Counted from the first letter of the stretch, positions 1 to 7,755 are shown. The stretch is 8,811 nucleotides of DNA from Acidobacteriota bacterium (GCA_947505565.1 CANNLB010000055.1:1-8811); one strand, 5' to 3'. The notes: generated by a model from the letters alone, not told the origin. Made by a program: numbers and translations.

Positions 1-105
1 GTGATGCCGCGCCATCTGCTCTTGATATCGGGCTTCCTCGCCTGGTTCGACCGGGCGCACCCGGATTTGCTGCAGCGCTTCGCTTGTGAATTCCGTCGCC
101 TCCAT
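1..105 (-). CDS. Partial N-terminus of a DUF4338 (DruA-like / transposase-associated) protein
   Basis: Only the first 35 codons are in the window; the reading frame leaves the left edge open. The start is ATG at 105-103, the only ATG between the in-frame TGA at 117-115 and the open frame. Residues 14-31 read IRVRPVEPGEEARYQEQM and are followed by A-R-H-H. From memory this resembles the opening of DUF4338 proteins, where a short basic stretch leads into a P-x-E-E-x-R-[YF] segment and then H-H-Y-L-G. That family includes DruA of the Druantia anti-phage system and many proteins annotated as transposases, so the function could be mobile-element or defence related. No clear Shine-Dalgarno sequence precedes the ATG. 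The gene is on the same strand as the operon upstream but 220 bases away, so it is probably a separate unit. The assignment rests on about 20 residues and is tentative. Confidence 0.45.
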   Translation of the reverse strand, partial: MEATEFTSEALQQIRVRPVEPGEEARYQEQMARHH

Positions 106-325
106 CCAATAACTTCATACCAGGAATCCTTGGCAATGTTCACCATGCCAGCCTAAGCAGTTGACTTTAGGAGGAATTCAAAGAAGGGCAAATCCATCCT
201 GGAGCAGGGGATTATCTTTTAAGTAGATCTGGTCGAAAGAAAGGTGGTTTGCCGCACGCCAACAAGCATCAAAGGAGGGAAACGTTCGGTTGAGACCTCA
301 TCTTAGTCTTCTTTCCGACCGGTGA
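106..325. other. Intergenic region downstream of the four-gene operon
   Basis: These 220 bases hold no convincing gene on either strand. Minus-strand ATG frames encode at most about 16 residues before a stop, apart from one frame beginning at 146 that overlaps the DUF4338-like start in a different frame. Two strong Shine-Dalgarno-like runs occur on the plus strand (AGGAGG at 169-174 and AAAGGAGG at 271-278), but neither is followed by a usable reading frame. A short imperfect dyad, CCAGGAATCCTTGG at 120-133, lies 14 bases upstream of the DUF4338-like ATG and could be an operator, without further support. I see no GC-rich stem followed by a T run after the operon stop. The stretch looks less GC-rich than the flanking coding DNA. 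Confidence 0.6.
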
Positions 326-1675
326 TTAGGATACGAGTTCTTTGATTACCCGACCGCCCAAATCTGTCAAACGTCGATTTCGTCCCCCAAAATAGTAAGT
401 CAGCCGCAAATCGTTCAGCCCCATCTGGTGGAGAATCGTGGCGTGGACATCGTGCATGTGATAAATGTTTTCGACAGCTTTGTGTCCGATTTCATCGGTC
501 GTGCCGATCATGGAGCCGCCCTTCATCCCGCCCCCGGCAAACCACATGCTCTGGCAGCGGGTGTTGTGATCGCGCCCGGGGGTCTCCTGTTCGGCTGGGG
601 TATCGGGTGTGCGGCCAAACTCGCCCATATTGACGACCAATGTGCGCTCCAACATCCCTCGCTGTTTCAAGTCGGCCAGCAAGGCCGCGATCGGTTTGTC
701 GGTTTCGCGCGCGTTCTTCTCGTGGTTCTTCTTGATGTCGCCGTGCGCATCCCAGCTCTGCGACGGGGTGAAGATCTCGACGAAACGCACCCCGGCTTCG
801 ACGAGCTTGCGAGCCATTAGACAACGCCGTCCGAACGACGCCGTGACCGGGTCGTTCAATCCATAGGCTTCTTTCACGGCCGCTGGCTCGGCGTCAATCG
901 AGAGGACTCGGGGGACTTCCATTTGCATCCGATAGGCCAGTTCATAGGAATCCATTCGTGCGCGCAGTTCCGGATTGTCCGCCCGCAAAGCCCCGAAAAC
1001 CCCATTCATTCCGCGCAGCGCTTCCCGCTCCGCTTCGAGCAGTTCGGTCGACACGTCCCGGGGCGAAACCAGATCTCGAATCGGCTCGCTGCCGGCCCGC
1101 AACACTGTCCCCTGGAACTCGGCTGGCAGGTAGCCGCTCCCCCACTGCTGGGCCCCGCTAAAGGGAATCGAGCGATAGTCGGGCATGGCCACAAACGAGG
1201 GCAGGTTCTTGTTGGCCGTCCCGAGCCCGTAAGTTACCCAGGCCCCGACCGACGGATTGCCCGGGATAATAAAGCCGGTATTCATTTGGAACACGGCGGC
1301 CGGATGGTTTCCGTTGTCGGATTGGACGCTGCGGCAGATGGCCAATTCGTCAACCCAATGGGCCGTCTCCGGTAGCAGTTCGGAGACCTCCCGCCCGCAT
1401 TTGCCGTATTTTTGGAATAGAAAGGGACTCGCTACAAACTTGCGGGGCTTGGCGAAGAGATTCGGCTGGTCGGTCTTCTTCTCCTTTGTCCAGTCCATGA
1501 TCTTACCGTTCAGCTCGGTTAGTTTGGGCTTCGGATCGAAGGTATCGATCTGACTCACTCCGCCCAACATCGCCAGGAAAATGCAGGCGTCCGCCTTTGC
1601 GGTATGGTGCGTCCCGGCCTCAAGCTGGCTCAGGGCCGCACTAGATAATCCAAATAATAACTGTCGACGATCCAT
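326..1675 (-). CDS. DUF1501 protein B (alkaline phosphatase-like fold, twin-arginine N-terminus)
   Basis: Encodes 449 residues, a usual length for DUF1501 proteins, which belong to the alkaline phosphatase/sulfatase superfamily and have no firmly established reaction. A twin arginine at residues 3-4 (MDRRQLLFG) followed by an Ala/Ser/Leu stretch to about residue 18 suggests Tat export, although the hydrophobic part is short and no clear cleavage site is seen. Family motifs are in order: LGGVSQIDTFDPKP (37-50), SWDAHGD (307-313), GEFGRTP (351-357), GRDHN (367-371) and HDVHATIL (408-415). These Asp/His-rich blocks are the likely metal-binding residues. It is not a classical sulfatase, because no C/S-x-P-x-R formylglycine motif is present. 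An in-frame TTG at 1690 would add five residues, but ATG at 1675 has a GGAG at seven bases and puts the twin arginine at the extreme N-terminus. It is the last gene of the operon, four bases after the stop of the diheme protein B gene. Confidence 0.9.
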   Translation of the reverse strand: MDRRQLLFGLSSAALSQLEAGTHHTAKADACIFLAMLGGVSQIDTFDPKPKLTELNGKIMDWTKEKKTDQPNLFAKPRKFVASPFLFQKYGKCGREVSELLPETAHWVDELAICRSVQSDNGNHPAAVFQMNTGFIIPGNPSVGAWVTYGLGTANKNLPSFVAMPDYRSIPFSGAQQWGSGYLPAEFQGTVLRAGSEPIRDLVSPRDVSTELLEAEREALRGMNGVFGALRADNPELRARMDSYELAYRMQMEVPRVLSIDAEPAAVKEAYGLNDPVTASFGRRCLMARKLVEAGVRFVEIFTPSQSWDAHGDIKKNHEKNARETDKPIAALLADLKQRGMLERTLVVNMGEFGRTPDTPAEQETPGRDHNTRCQSMWFAGGGMKGGSMIGTTDEIGHKAVENIYHMHDVHATILHQMGLNDLRLTYYFGGRNRRLTDLGGRVIKELVS

Positions 1676-1679
1676 CCGG

Positions 1680-4073
1680 TTACTCCACAAACAAGAATTC
1701 GTTTAAGTTAAATAAGACCGCGCCCAAAGAAGCCAAGCCGGCTTGTCCCTGGGCTGCCAACTTCTCGCCCTGGACCCGTTCGGCCGGTGTCGGCCCGCGG
1801 CTCAATACCCGCCAAAACGCGTCGCCAACAGGGTCCGCGGTGCCGGACACGCGCGCGGCCAAGTGCGCCGCCTCGGTCCGCGTGAGCGTACCATTCAACA
1901 AGGTCAAAGCTTGTGGTGCCACGATGGTTGTCAGACGGCGGGCGCACGAGGTGCTCAAGTTCGGTGCATCGAACGTCTCGGCCATGGGTAAAAGGACACT
2001 GCGCCGTTGGATCAAATAAACGCTCCGCCGCCGCTGCTCCTCTTCGCTCGAAGGGAACCACTTGAAGAACTCAAAGCCTTGGGCGATGTCTTCGGGCACG
2101 GAGAATATCACGGGGGGGCCGCCCATGGACGGGTTCAACCGGCCGCTGATCGACAGAATGGAATCGCGCAGCGATTCGGCATCCAACCGCTGCCAGTTCA
2201 TCCGCCAGAGCATTCGATTGGTCGGGTCCTTCGCCGCGTATTGCTCCTGTTCTGGATGCACGCTGGCTTGGCGATAGGTCGCCGAAGTCAGCATTAGGCG
2301 GTGCATCGCTTTTAGGCTCCACTCTTTGGCGACAAACTCCGCGGCTAACCAATCGAGTAACTCCGGGTGAGAGGGAGCATCGCCGTTCTTACCGAAGTCG
2401 CTGGGCGTCCTGACGAGGCCCTCGCCCCAATGTCCTTGCCATAAGCGATTCACCATGACGCGGGCGGTAAACGGGTTTTTCTCGGACGCAATCCACTCCG
2501 CCAGCGCCAATCGCCGCCCGTTGCTTCCGCCGGCGAAGGGAATATCGGCCGGTTTGCTTTCGCCGGTGACGCAAGTGAGGAATCCGGCGTCCACCTTCTC
2601 GCCGCGTGCCGCCAAATCTCCGCCGCTGAGCACGTAAGTATCCGGCAATTCAGGGGTGGCGGGCGGAGCTACGTCCTTCACCGCGTAGGCTGAGGCCTGG
2701 AAGCGTCGCGCCAACTCGGTCTCTCGCTGCATGCCATCCCGTGCGGCGAAGTAGGCTTTCAAGGGTTCTCGCCACTCCGGTTCCTTCACGAGCGGCAAAT
2801 CCTGCTCCAAGAAGAACAAATTTCTGGTATTCAACTTACCCAGGAACTTCTTCAGCCCCTCGTCGGCTGGCCCGACTTTCATCAGGGCCATATAGTGCTT
2901 TTTCAGCTCTTCCCGCAGTTGGTCGAGTTCGCCTTGCGCCGCCTCGGCGGCGTCCTCATGCTGCCGCATGAGCCGTTTCATCTCCTTCGGCCGTTCGACT
3001 TCGTCGAAGCCAACCGGTAGATCCGCGATGGCGGTACCGGCGAAGAAGGCCTGTAAACGGTAGTAATCCTTCTGGGGGATCGGATCGTACTTATGATCGT
3101 GACATTGCGCGCAGCCGGTCGTCATGCCCAGGAACACGGTGCCCACTGTGCCGGTGATATCGTTTAGTAAGTCCTGTCGTAACTGCTTTTTCGAATTGGC
3201 ATCCGCCTCCCAGGGCGCGAAGCGGAGAAAGCCTAACGCGACTAGCCTATCCCCCGCCCCGGCGGGCTTTTTGCCCCGAAACTCGTCGCCGGCAATCTGT
3301 TCCTGCACAAAAACGTTGTACGGCTTGTCACCATTCAGGGCCCGAATCACATAGTCCCGATACCGCCAAGCGGTCGGCCGTTCGCCGTCAATCGCGAAGC
3401 CGTCTGATTCGGCGTAGCGGACCAGATCCAGCCAATGCCGTCCCCAGCGCTCCCCGTATCGCGGATCGGCTAAGAGACGGTCGACGGCTTTGTCGTAGGC
3501 CTGCGGATCCGGGTCAGTCTGAAAGGCCCGCGTCTCCTCCGGAGTTGGCGGGACGCCGATCAGATCAAACGAGATCCGCCGCAGTAAGGTTCGTCGCGTG
3601 GCCTCTGCGGCCGGGGTCATTCCCTGCTGTTCCAAGTTGGCCAAAACGAACCCGTCAATCGGGTTTTTGATCCAACCCGCCCGCTTGGTGGGCGCGGCCG
3701 GGACAGCGGTCGGCACCCGCAACAACCATTCAAAATGAGCGTCGTTTTTCGCCACGGTTGGCGTCATGGGCATGGCATTGATGGCGGCCGTGACCGCCTC
3801 AACCGCACCCGCCGCCGAGGGACTGCCCAAGGGCATGCGCGGTGTCTTTTCGCCGGTCATGTGCTGCACCAACAGACTTTGCGCGCCCGCGCCCGGCCTG
3901 AGCGCTGGCCCATGCTTGCCGCCCTTGCGCAGAGCGTCTATCGAATCCATCGACAGTCCGCCCTGGGCTTGGATGCCGGTATGGCATCCGCCGCAGTGCT
4001 GCTTCAGCAACGGTAGGAGAGGATCCTGGCCCCAAGCCAGAGTTGAGAAAACGACAACGATACAAAGCCGCAT
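1680..4073 (-). CDS. Diheme planctomycete-type cytochrome c / DUF1549 / DUF1553 (PSD1) protein B
   Basis: Encodes 797 residues. A Sec-type leader (MRLCIVVVFSTLAWG) ends near residue 15. A planctomycete-type cytochrome c module follows, with heme site CGGCH at 27-31 and a candidate axial Met in RMPLG (80-84). DUF1549 spans about 135-345, with YGERWGRHWLD (206-216) and the family hallmark CAQCHDHKYDP at 321-331, a second CxxCH. A charged, probably coiled-coil stretch covers about 360-395. DUF1553 spans about 515-775, with VNRLW (541-545), a conserved cysteine in STSCARR (707-713), PQALTLLNG (720-728) and a C-terminal NLNEFLFVE. Such proteins are thought to act outside the cytoplasmic membrane in electron transfer, but no reaction is known. 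No PA14, LamG or other sugar-binding insert is visible between the domains. The gene starts 23 bases after DUF1501 gene A and has no obvious Shine-Dalgarno. It belongs to a different subtype from diheme protein A: the segment before the second heme (residues about 275-305) does not match. Confidence 0.92.
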   Translation of the reverse strand: MRLCIVVVFSTLAWGQDPLLPLLKQHCGGCHTGIQAQGGLSMDSIDALRKGGKHGPALRPGAGAQSLLVQHMTGEKTPRMPLGSPSAAGAVEAVTAAINAMPMTPTVAKNDAHFEWLLRVPTAVPAAPTKRAGWIKNPIDGFVLANLEQQGMTPAAEATRRTLLRRISFDLIGVPPTPEETRAFQTDPDPQAYDKAVDRLLADPRYGERWGRHWLDLVRYAESDGFAIDGERPTAWRYRDYVIRALNGDKPYNVFVQEQIAGDEFRGKKPAGAGDRLVALGFLRFAPWEADANSKKQLRQDLLNDITGTVGTVFLGMTTGCAQCHDHKYDPIPQKDYYRLQAFFAGTAIADLPVGFDEVERPKEMKRLMRQHEDAAEAAQGELDQLREELKKHYMALMKVGPADEGLKKFLGKLNTRNLFFLEQDLPLVKEPEWREPLKAYFAARDGMQRETELARRFQASAYAVKDVAPPATPELPDTYVLSGGDLAARGEKVDAGFLTCVTGESKPADIPFAGGSNGRRLALAEWIASEKNPFTARVMVNRLWQGHWGEGLVRTPSDFGKNGDAPSHPELLDWLAAEFVAKEWSLKAMHRLMLTSATYRQASVHPEQEQYAAKDPTNRMLWRMNWQRLDAESLRDSILSISGRLNPSMGGPPVIFSVPEDIAQGFEFFKWFPSSEEEQRRRSVYLIQRRSVLLPMAETFDAPNLSTSCARRLTTIVAPQALTLLNGTLTRTEAAHLAARVSGTADPVGDAFWRVLSRGPTPAERVQGEKLAAQGQAGLASLGAVLFNLNEFLFVE
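1683..1686 (-). promoter_or_regulatory. Shine-Dalgarno of DUF1501 gene B, inside the end of the upstream gene
   Basis: The sequence GGAG lies seven bases before ATG 1675, within the last sense codons of the upstream gene, whose TAA stop occupies 1682-1680. A ribosome finishing the heme protein would sit directly on this site, which argues for translational coupling. It also decides the start: the alternative TTG at 1690 lies upstream of it. Confidence 0.7.
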
Positions 4074-4096
4074 GCTAGCGGCAGTCTATCAAATCG

Positions 4097-5509
4097 CTAC
4101 GCCAAGATGGGATTAATCACGCGGCCCGCCACATCGGTCAAGCGGAAGTCTCGCCCCTGCGATCGAAACGTGAGCTTGGTGTGGTTTAGACCCAACTGGT
4201 TCAAGATCGTCGCGTGGATGTCGTATACCTCAAGCTTCTCTTCGACCGGCGAGAACCCAAATTCATCGCTCGCCCCATGTTTGATGCCCGGCTTTAGCCC
4301 ACCGCCCGCCATGAACATACTGAAGCTATCGATGTGATGATTCCGCCCGATCTTGCCCTTTTCGCGCACTTCGCCCATCGGCGTCCGCCCAAACTCGCCG
4401 CTCCAAACAACGAGTGTGCGCTCCAGCAGGCCGCGGGCCTTCAAGTCTTTAATCAACGCTGCCGTAGCTCGATCGACTTCTTTGGCCACTTGGTCGAGTG
4501 GCTTCGTAATGTCGTCGTGGTGGTCCCAGTCGGTATGATACAACTGCACGAATCGAACCCCTCTCTCGACTAATCGACGGGCCATGAGGCAGTTATTGCC
4601 GAAGCTCGATTTACCCGGCTCGGCGCCGTACAGCTCCATCGTTTCTTTTGATTCCTGGCCAAAATCGATCAGTTCGGGGCCGCTGGTTTGCATGCGGTAG
4701 GCCATTTCATACTGCGAAATCCGCGTGGCAATTTCGGCGTCGCCGGTTTCTTCGAGCTCCATCTGATTCAGGTCGCGCAAGGCCTCAATGGTCTGCCGTT
4801 GCTGCTCCGGGGTTACGCCCTTGGGGTTTGACAAGTTCAGAATTGGGTCGCCGACGTTGCGAAACGGAACGCCTTGGTAGGCGGTGGGGAGAAAGCCGCT
4901 GGACCACAGCGCAGCGCCGCCGCGCGGGCCGCGCGGGCCACTTTGGAGAACGACGTAGCCGGGCAGGTCCTTCGATTCGCTTCCAATGCCGTAGGCGACC
5001 CACGAGCCCATCGAAGGTCGGCCGGCACGCACGCTGCCGGTGTTGGAGAACATTTTGGCCGGGCCGTGGTTGAAGTTTTCGGTGGAAACGCCGTGCAGCA
5101 CCGTGAGCTCATCGGCGATCCCGGCGATATTGGGCACGAGGTCACTGAACCAATGCCCCGAATTCCCATGCTGCTTGAATGTCCGCCTTGTCCCAAGTAA
5201 CTTTGGCGTATCCTTCGAAAACGTATCCATGAACGCGAAGCGTTTTCCTTTCAGAAACGATTCTGGCGTCGGCTTGCCGTCCCACTTAGTGAGTTCTGGC
5301 TTATAGTCAAAAAGCTCTAAGTGGCTGGGCCCGCCGGCCATGAATAGAAAGATAACGTGGTCTGCTTTAGCGGGGAAATGGGTCTGCCCGGCACCGAGCA
5401 AGCCGTCGGCGAGCATGGACGCCAGGGCCGCTTTGCCGACGCCAAAACCGCAGTCTTTGAAAAGCTGCCGCCGCGTCCGAAACCGAGTTAGTTTGTTCTC
5501 AAGATCCAT
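4097..5509 (-). CDS. DUF1501 protein A (alkaline phosphatase-like fold, Tat signal)
   Basis: Encodes 470 residues. Residues 12-18, TRRQLFK, closely fit the twin-arginine S/T-R-R-x-F-L-K pattern and are followed by a Gly/Ala/Leu-rich segment to about residue 40, so Tat export is likely. Family blocks are GGPSHLELFDYKP (59-71), DWDHHDD (327-333), GEFGRTP (371-377), GRNHH (388-392) and YDIHATIL (429-436), the presumed metal-coordinating positions of an alkaline phosphatase-like site. The family is abundant next to DUF1549/DUF1553 genes; its reaction is not established. No sulfatase formylglycine motif is seen. The frame is open up to 5572, which would add 21 residues, but ATG 5509 has GGGAG at eight bases and gives the expected leader, so I use it. 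It begins five bases after the stop of diheme protein A. Compared with DUF1501 protein B it has SH in place of SQ in the first motif, DHHDD in place of DAHGD, and GRNHH in place of GRDHN. Confidence 0.92.
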   Translation of the reverse strand: MDLENKLTRFRTRRQLFKDCGFGVGKAALASMLADGLLGAGQTHFPAKADHVIFLFMAGGPSHLELFDYKPELTKWDGKPTPESFLKGKRFAFMDTFSKDTPKLLGTRRTFKQHGNSGHWFSDLVPNIAGIADELTVLHGVSTENFNHGPAKMFSNTGSVRAGRPSMGSWVAYGIGSESKDLPGYVVLQSGPRGPRGGAALWSSGFLPTAYQGVPFRNVGDPILNLSNPKGVTPEQQRQTIEALRDLNQMELEETGDAEIATRISQYEMAYRMQTSGPELIDFGQESKETMELYGAEPGKSSFGNNCLMARRLVERGVRFVQLYHTDWDHHDDITKPLDQVAKEVDRATAALIKDLKARGLLERTLVVWSGEFGRTPMGEVREKGKIGRNHHIDSFSMFMAGGGLKPGIKHGASDEFGFSPVEEKLEVYDIHATILNQLGLNHTKLTFRSQGRDFRLTDVAGRVINPILA

Positions 5510-5514
5510 ATTCC

Positions 5515-7755
5515 CTACTCCCGAGTCATGAACTCGTCCAGATTCAACAAAACGCGTGCCACGCTCGTCCACAAGGCCTTTTCACTTGCCTGGGGCTGAG
5601 AATCCCGCTGTTGGCGGACAAACCGGAGCAGCCGATCGGCTTCCCTGGCTCGTGGCGTCCGTTGCACCGCCAAATCAAATCCGTGGCGAATGCGTTTTTC
5701 TTCGCTGCCGGTTACTTCAGATATCATTCGTTCAGCTAGGCTTTCGGCAAACTCGATCGACGCTTCGTCATTTAACAAGGCCAGCGCCTGTAAAGGGGTG
5801 TTGGAGCGAACTCGACGCGTGCAAGAAGTGATTCCATCGGCAGCATCAAATATCGTCAAACTGGGATGCGCCGCGCTCCGCTGGAAGAAGGTGTACATAC
5901 CGCGCCGGTAGCGCTCCGCTCCGGTCGCCGTTTTCCATTCGCGCACGACCTGGGTCACCGTCAGCGCGCCGGGCGGAATGGGAGGAAAGAAGCTGGGTCC
6001 ACCCACCTTCGCGGTGAGCAGTCCGCTGCTGACGAGTGCGGCGTCCCGGATGATTTCGGCGTCTAGCCGGAGGCGATTCTGCCGGGCGAGAAGCTTGTTT
6101 TCCGGGTCCACGGCGGTCGCGTCCTCCCTTAACTGCGAAGACTGCTGGTAGGTCCCGCTCGTTACAATCAGCTTATGTAACGCCTTCTGGCTCCAGCCGC
6201 TATCCATAAACGACGCAGCCAGAAAGTCGAGTAATTCGGGATGCGTTGGCCGATCCCCGACTAACCCGAAATCGCTTTCGGTGCCCACAATGCCGCGGCC
6301 AAAATACTGCTGCCAAACGCGGTTCACCGTCACGCGGGCGGTCAGGGGGTTATCGTTAGCGACCAGCCATCGAGCGAAGTCCAGGCGCGTCGAACCGCCC
6401 TTCATGGGAGGTAACACGGATAGGGTACCAGGCCCAACCGTACTGCCCTTCCGGGTGAAGTCGCCGCCCAAGTGGATGTAGGCCGGTCGGGGGGTCGGGC
6501 GCTCCTTCATGACCAAGGTCCGTAGCAGTTTCGGTTTCTGCTTGCGCAGGTCAACCAATGCTTTCCGCAAGGCGATTAGCTTGGAGTCCTTATCGGCATT
6601 CTCTGTGAGGGATTCCTGGTGCTTCCGGATCTGTTGCTCTAAATCCTGCACGTCGGCGTCCCACTTCGCCTGCTTGGCCTTCTCTGCATCGCTGCCAATT
6701 TCGAGAAAGGGCCGATTGAAATATTTCCGATCTTCTTCTTTGTCGACCTCGTCGATGCCGTTCCAAAACGCGAAAATCTGATAGAACTCCCGTTGGGAGA
6801 CGGGATCATACTTATGATCGTGGCATCGGGCGCATCCCAAGGTCAAGCCCAAGAAAGCGGCCCCGGTGGTCGCCACCCGATCCGCCACTGCTTCGACCCG
6901 ATACTGTTCGAAATCGATTCCGCCTTCGAAATTCGACGGGGTGTTTCGATGGAATCCGGTGGCCGTAATTTGGTCGTTGGTCGCGTTCGGGAGTAAGTCA
7001 CCCGCCACTTGCTCGATCACGAACTGATCAAAGGGCATGTCTTTATTGATGGCCCGTAACACCCAATCTCGGTAGGGCCAGATGTCGCGCGGGGCGTCGA
7101 TTGTGTAGCCGTCGGTGTCGGAGTAACGGGCGATGTCCAACCAGTGCCGTCCCCAACGCTCGCCGTAACCGTCCGATGCCAGTAGTCGATCGACAACTTT
7201 ATCATAGGCCGCGGGTGAGCTATCTCTCAGAAACGCGTCCATCTCGGCTGGGGTCGGCGGCAGCCCAGTTAAATCGAGATGAACGCGGCGGAGCAGGGTC
7301 CGCTTGTCGGCCACCGGCGACAGTGTCAAATTCTTCTCTTTCAGTTTAGCCAGAATGAAGGCGTCAATGGAACCGCCCGCTGGTTTGGGCCGTACCGGCT
7401 GAAACGCCCAATGTTTACTAGTGCGTCGCTTCGCTTTGACGAACGATTCGGGCACCGGCATTCCGGCATTTACCCATGCTTCGAGCGTCGCGACGTCGGC
7501 GTCGCTGAGTTTCTTTCCGCCTTTCGGCATCTTCACATCACCGGCATGCTTGACGGCGGCGACGATCACCGCGGCGGCGGGGCCACGGTTGCCCCCCTGG
7601 AGGATCGCTTCTTTCGAATCGAGGGAGAGGCCGCTGTTCATGGAGTTGACGTTATGGCAACCGGCGCAACTCTTCTTCAGAATCGCCAGCGCCTCCGCTC
7701 CGTCCTGTGCAGTCAGCAAAACCGCCGCTAAGAAAAATATCCAAAATCGAAGCAT
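5515..7755 (-). CDS. Diheme planctomycete-type cytochrome c / DUF1549 / DUF1553 (PSD1) protein A
   Basis: Encodes 746 residues and is the first gene of the operon. The leader MLRFWIFFLAAVLLTA is a clear Sec signal, with cleavage expected near residue 16. The cytochrome c module carries CAGCH at 30-34 and a likely axial Met in KMPKG (75-79). DUF1549 spans about 127-335: DLTGLPPTP (161-169), YGERWGRHWLD (197-207), the FEGGIDFEQYRVE stretch (276-288) and the second heme site in CARCHDHKYDP (308-318). A lysine/glutamate-rich coiled-coil segment covers about 355-408. DUF1553 spans about 455-735, with VNRVW (477-481), ITSCTRR (642-648), NTPLQALALLND (652-663) and the C-terminal LLNLDEF motif. No carbohydrate-binding insert is seen. 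These exported c-type heme proteins are usually paired with DUF1501 genes; their substrate is unknown. The start is ATG 7755, only 20 bases from the divergent plus-strand start, without a clear Shine-Dalgarno. Confidence 0.93.
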   Translation of the reverse strand: MLRFWIFFLAAVLLTAQDGAEALAILKKSCAGCHNVNSMNSGLSLDSKEAILQGGNRGPAAAVIVAAVKHAGDVKMPKGGKKLSDADVATLEAWVNAGMPVPESFVKAKRRTSKHWAFQPVRPKPAGGSIDAFILAKLKEKNLTLSPVADKRTLLRRVHLDLTGLPPTPAEMDAFLRDSSPAAYDKVVDRLLASDGYGERWGRHWLDIARYSDTDGYTIDAPRDIWPYRDWVLRAINKDMPFDQFVIEQVAGDLLPNATNDQITATGFHRNTPSNFEGGIDFEQYRVEAVADRVATTGAAFLGLTLGCARCHDHKYDPVSQREFYQIFAFWNGIDEVDKEEDRKYFNRPFLEIGSDAEKAKQAKWDADVQDLEQQIRKHQESLTENADKDSKLIALRKALVDLRKQKPKLLRTLVMKERPTPRPAYIHLGGDFTRKGSTVGPGTLSVLPPMKGGSTRLDFARWLVANDNPLTARVTVNRVWQQYFGRGIVGTESDFGLVGDRPTHPELLDFLAASFMDSGWSQKALHKLIVTSGTYQQSSQLREDATAVDPENKLLARQNRLRLDAEIIRDAALVSSGLLTAKVGGPSFFPPIPPGALTVTQVVREWKTATGAERYRRGMYTFFQRSAAHPSLTIFDAADGITSCTRRVRSNTPLQALALLNDEASIEFAESLAERMISEVTGSEEKRIRHGFDLAVQRTPRAREADRLLRFVRQQRDSQPQASEKALWTSVARVLLNLDEFMTRE
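5518..5522 (-). promoter_or_regulatory. Shine-Dalgarno of DUF1501 gene A, inside the end of the upstream gene
   Basis: GGGAG lies eight bases before ATG 5509 and inside the last codons of diheme gene A, whose TAG stop is at 5517-5515. A second purine run, AGGGA at 5516-5512, is too close to the ATG to be the main site. The arrangement mirrors that of the second pair and supports coupled translation. Confidence 0.65.

Larger units (their letters stand above)
326..7755 (-). other. Putative four-gene operon: two diheme PSD1 + DUF1501 pairs
   Basis: Four genes on one strand with gaps of 5, 23 and 4 bases, no internal terminator and repeated order (heme protein then DUF1501), consistent with a single transcript starting near 7756. 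Within each pair the second gene's ribosome binding site sits at the stop of the first, whereas the junction between pairs (4074-4096) has neither overlap nor a visible Shine-Dalgarno. The unit is inferred from spacing alone; no promoter or terminator is proven. Confidence 0.75.

Noticed and set aside
1..146. Alternative minus-strand frame from ATG 146, open to the left edge
   Set aside because: The translation becomes a basic, low-information stretch where the other frame gives the DUF4338-like motif, so the latter is preferred.
280..325. Rho-independent terminator after the operon
   Set aside because: Only four-base complementarities occur and there is no T run on the minus strand after them.
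428..1553. Plus-strand open frames (428-820, 923-1375, 1257-1553) opposite DUF1501 gene B
   Set aside because: They are antisense shadows of a clearly conserved gene; their translations are rich in Arg, Pro and Ala and show no domain motif.
1676..1690. TTG start at 1690 for DUF1501 gene B
   Set aside because: ATG at 1675 has a well-spaced GGAG and puts the twin arginine at the N-terminus; the extension adds nothing family-like.
326..5509. DUF1501 proteins as arylsulfatases
   Set aside because: They share the superfamily fold but lack the C/S-x-P-x-R motif needed for the formylglycine residue.
5510..5572. Upstream start at 5572 for DUF1501 gene A
   Set aside because: It would add 21 residues overlapping the diheme gene and place non-leader sequence before the Tat motif; ATG 5509 has its own Shine-Dalgarno.
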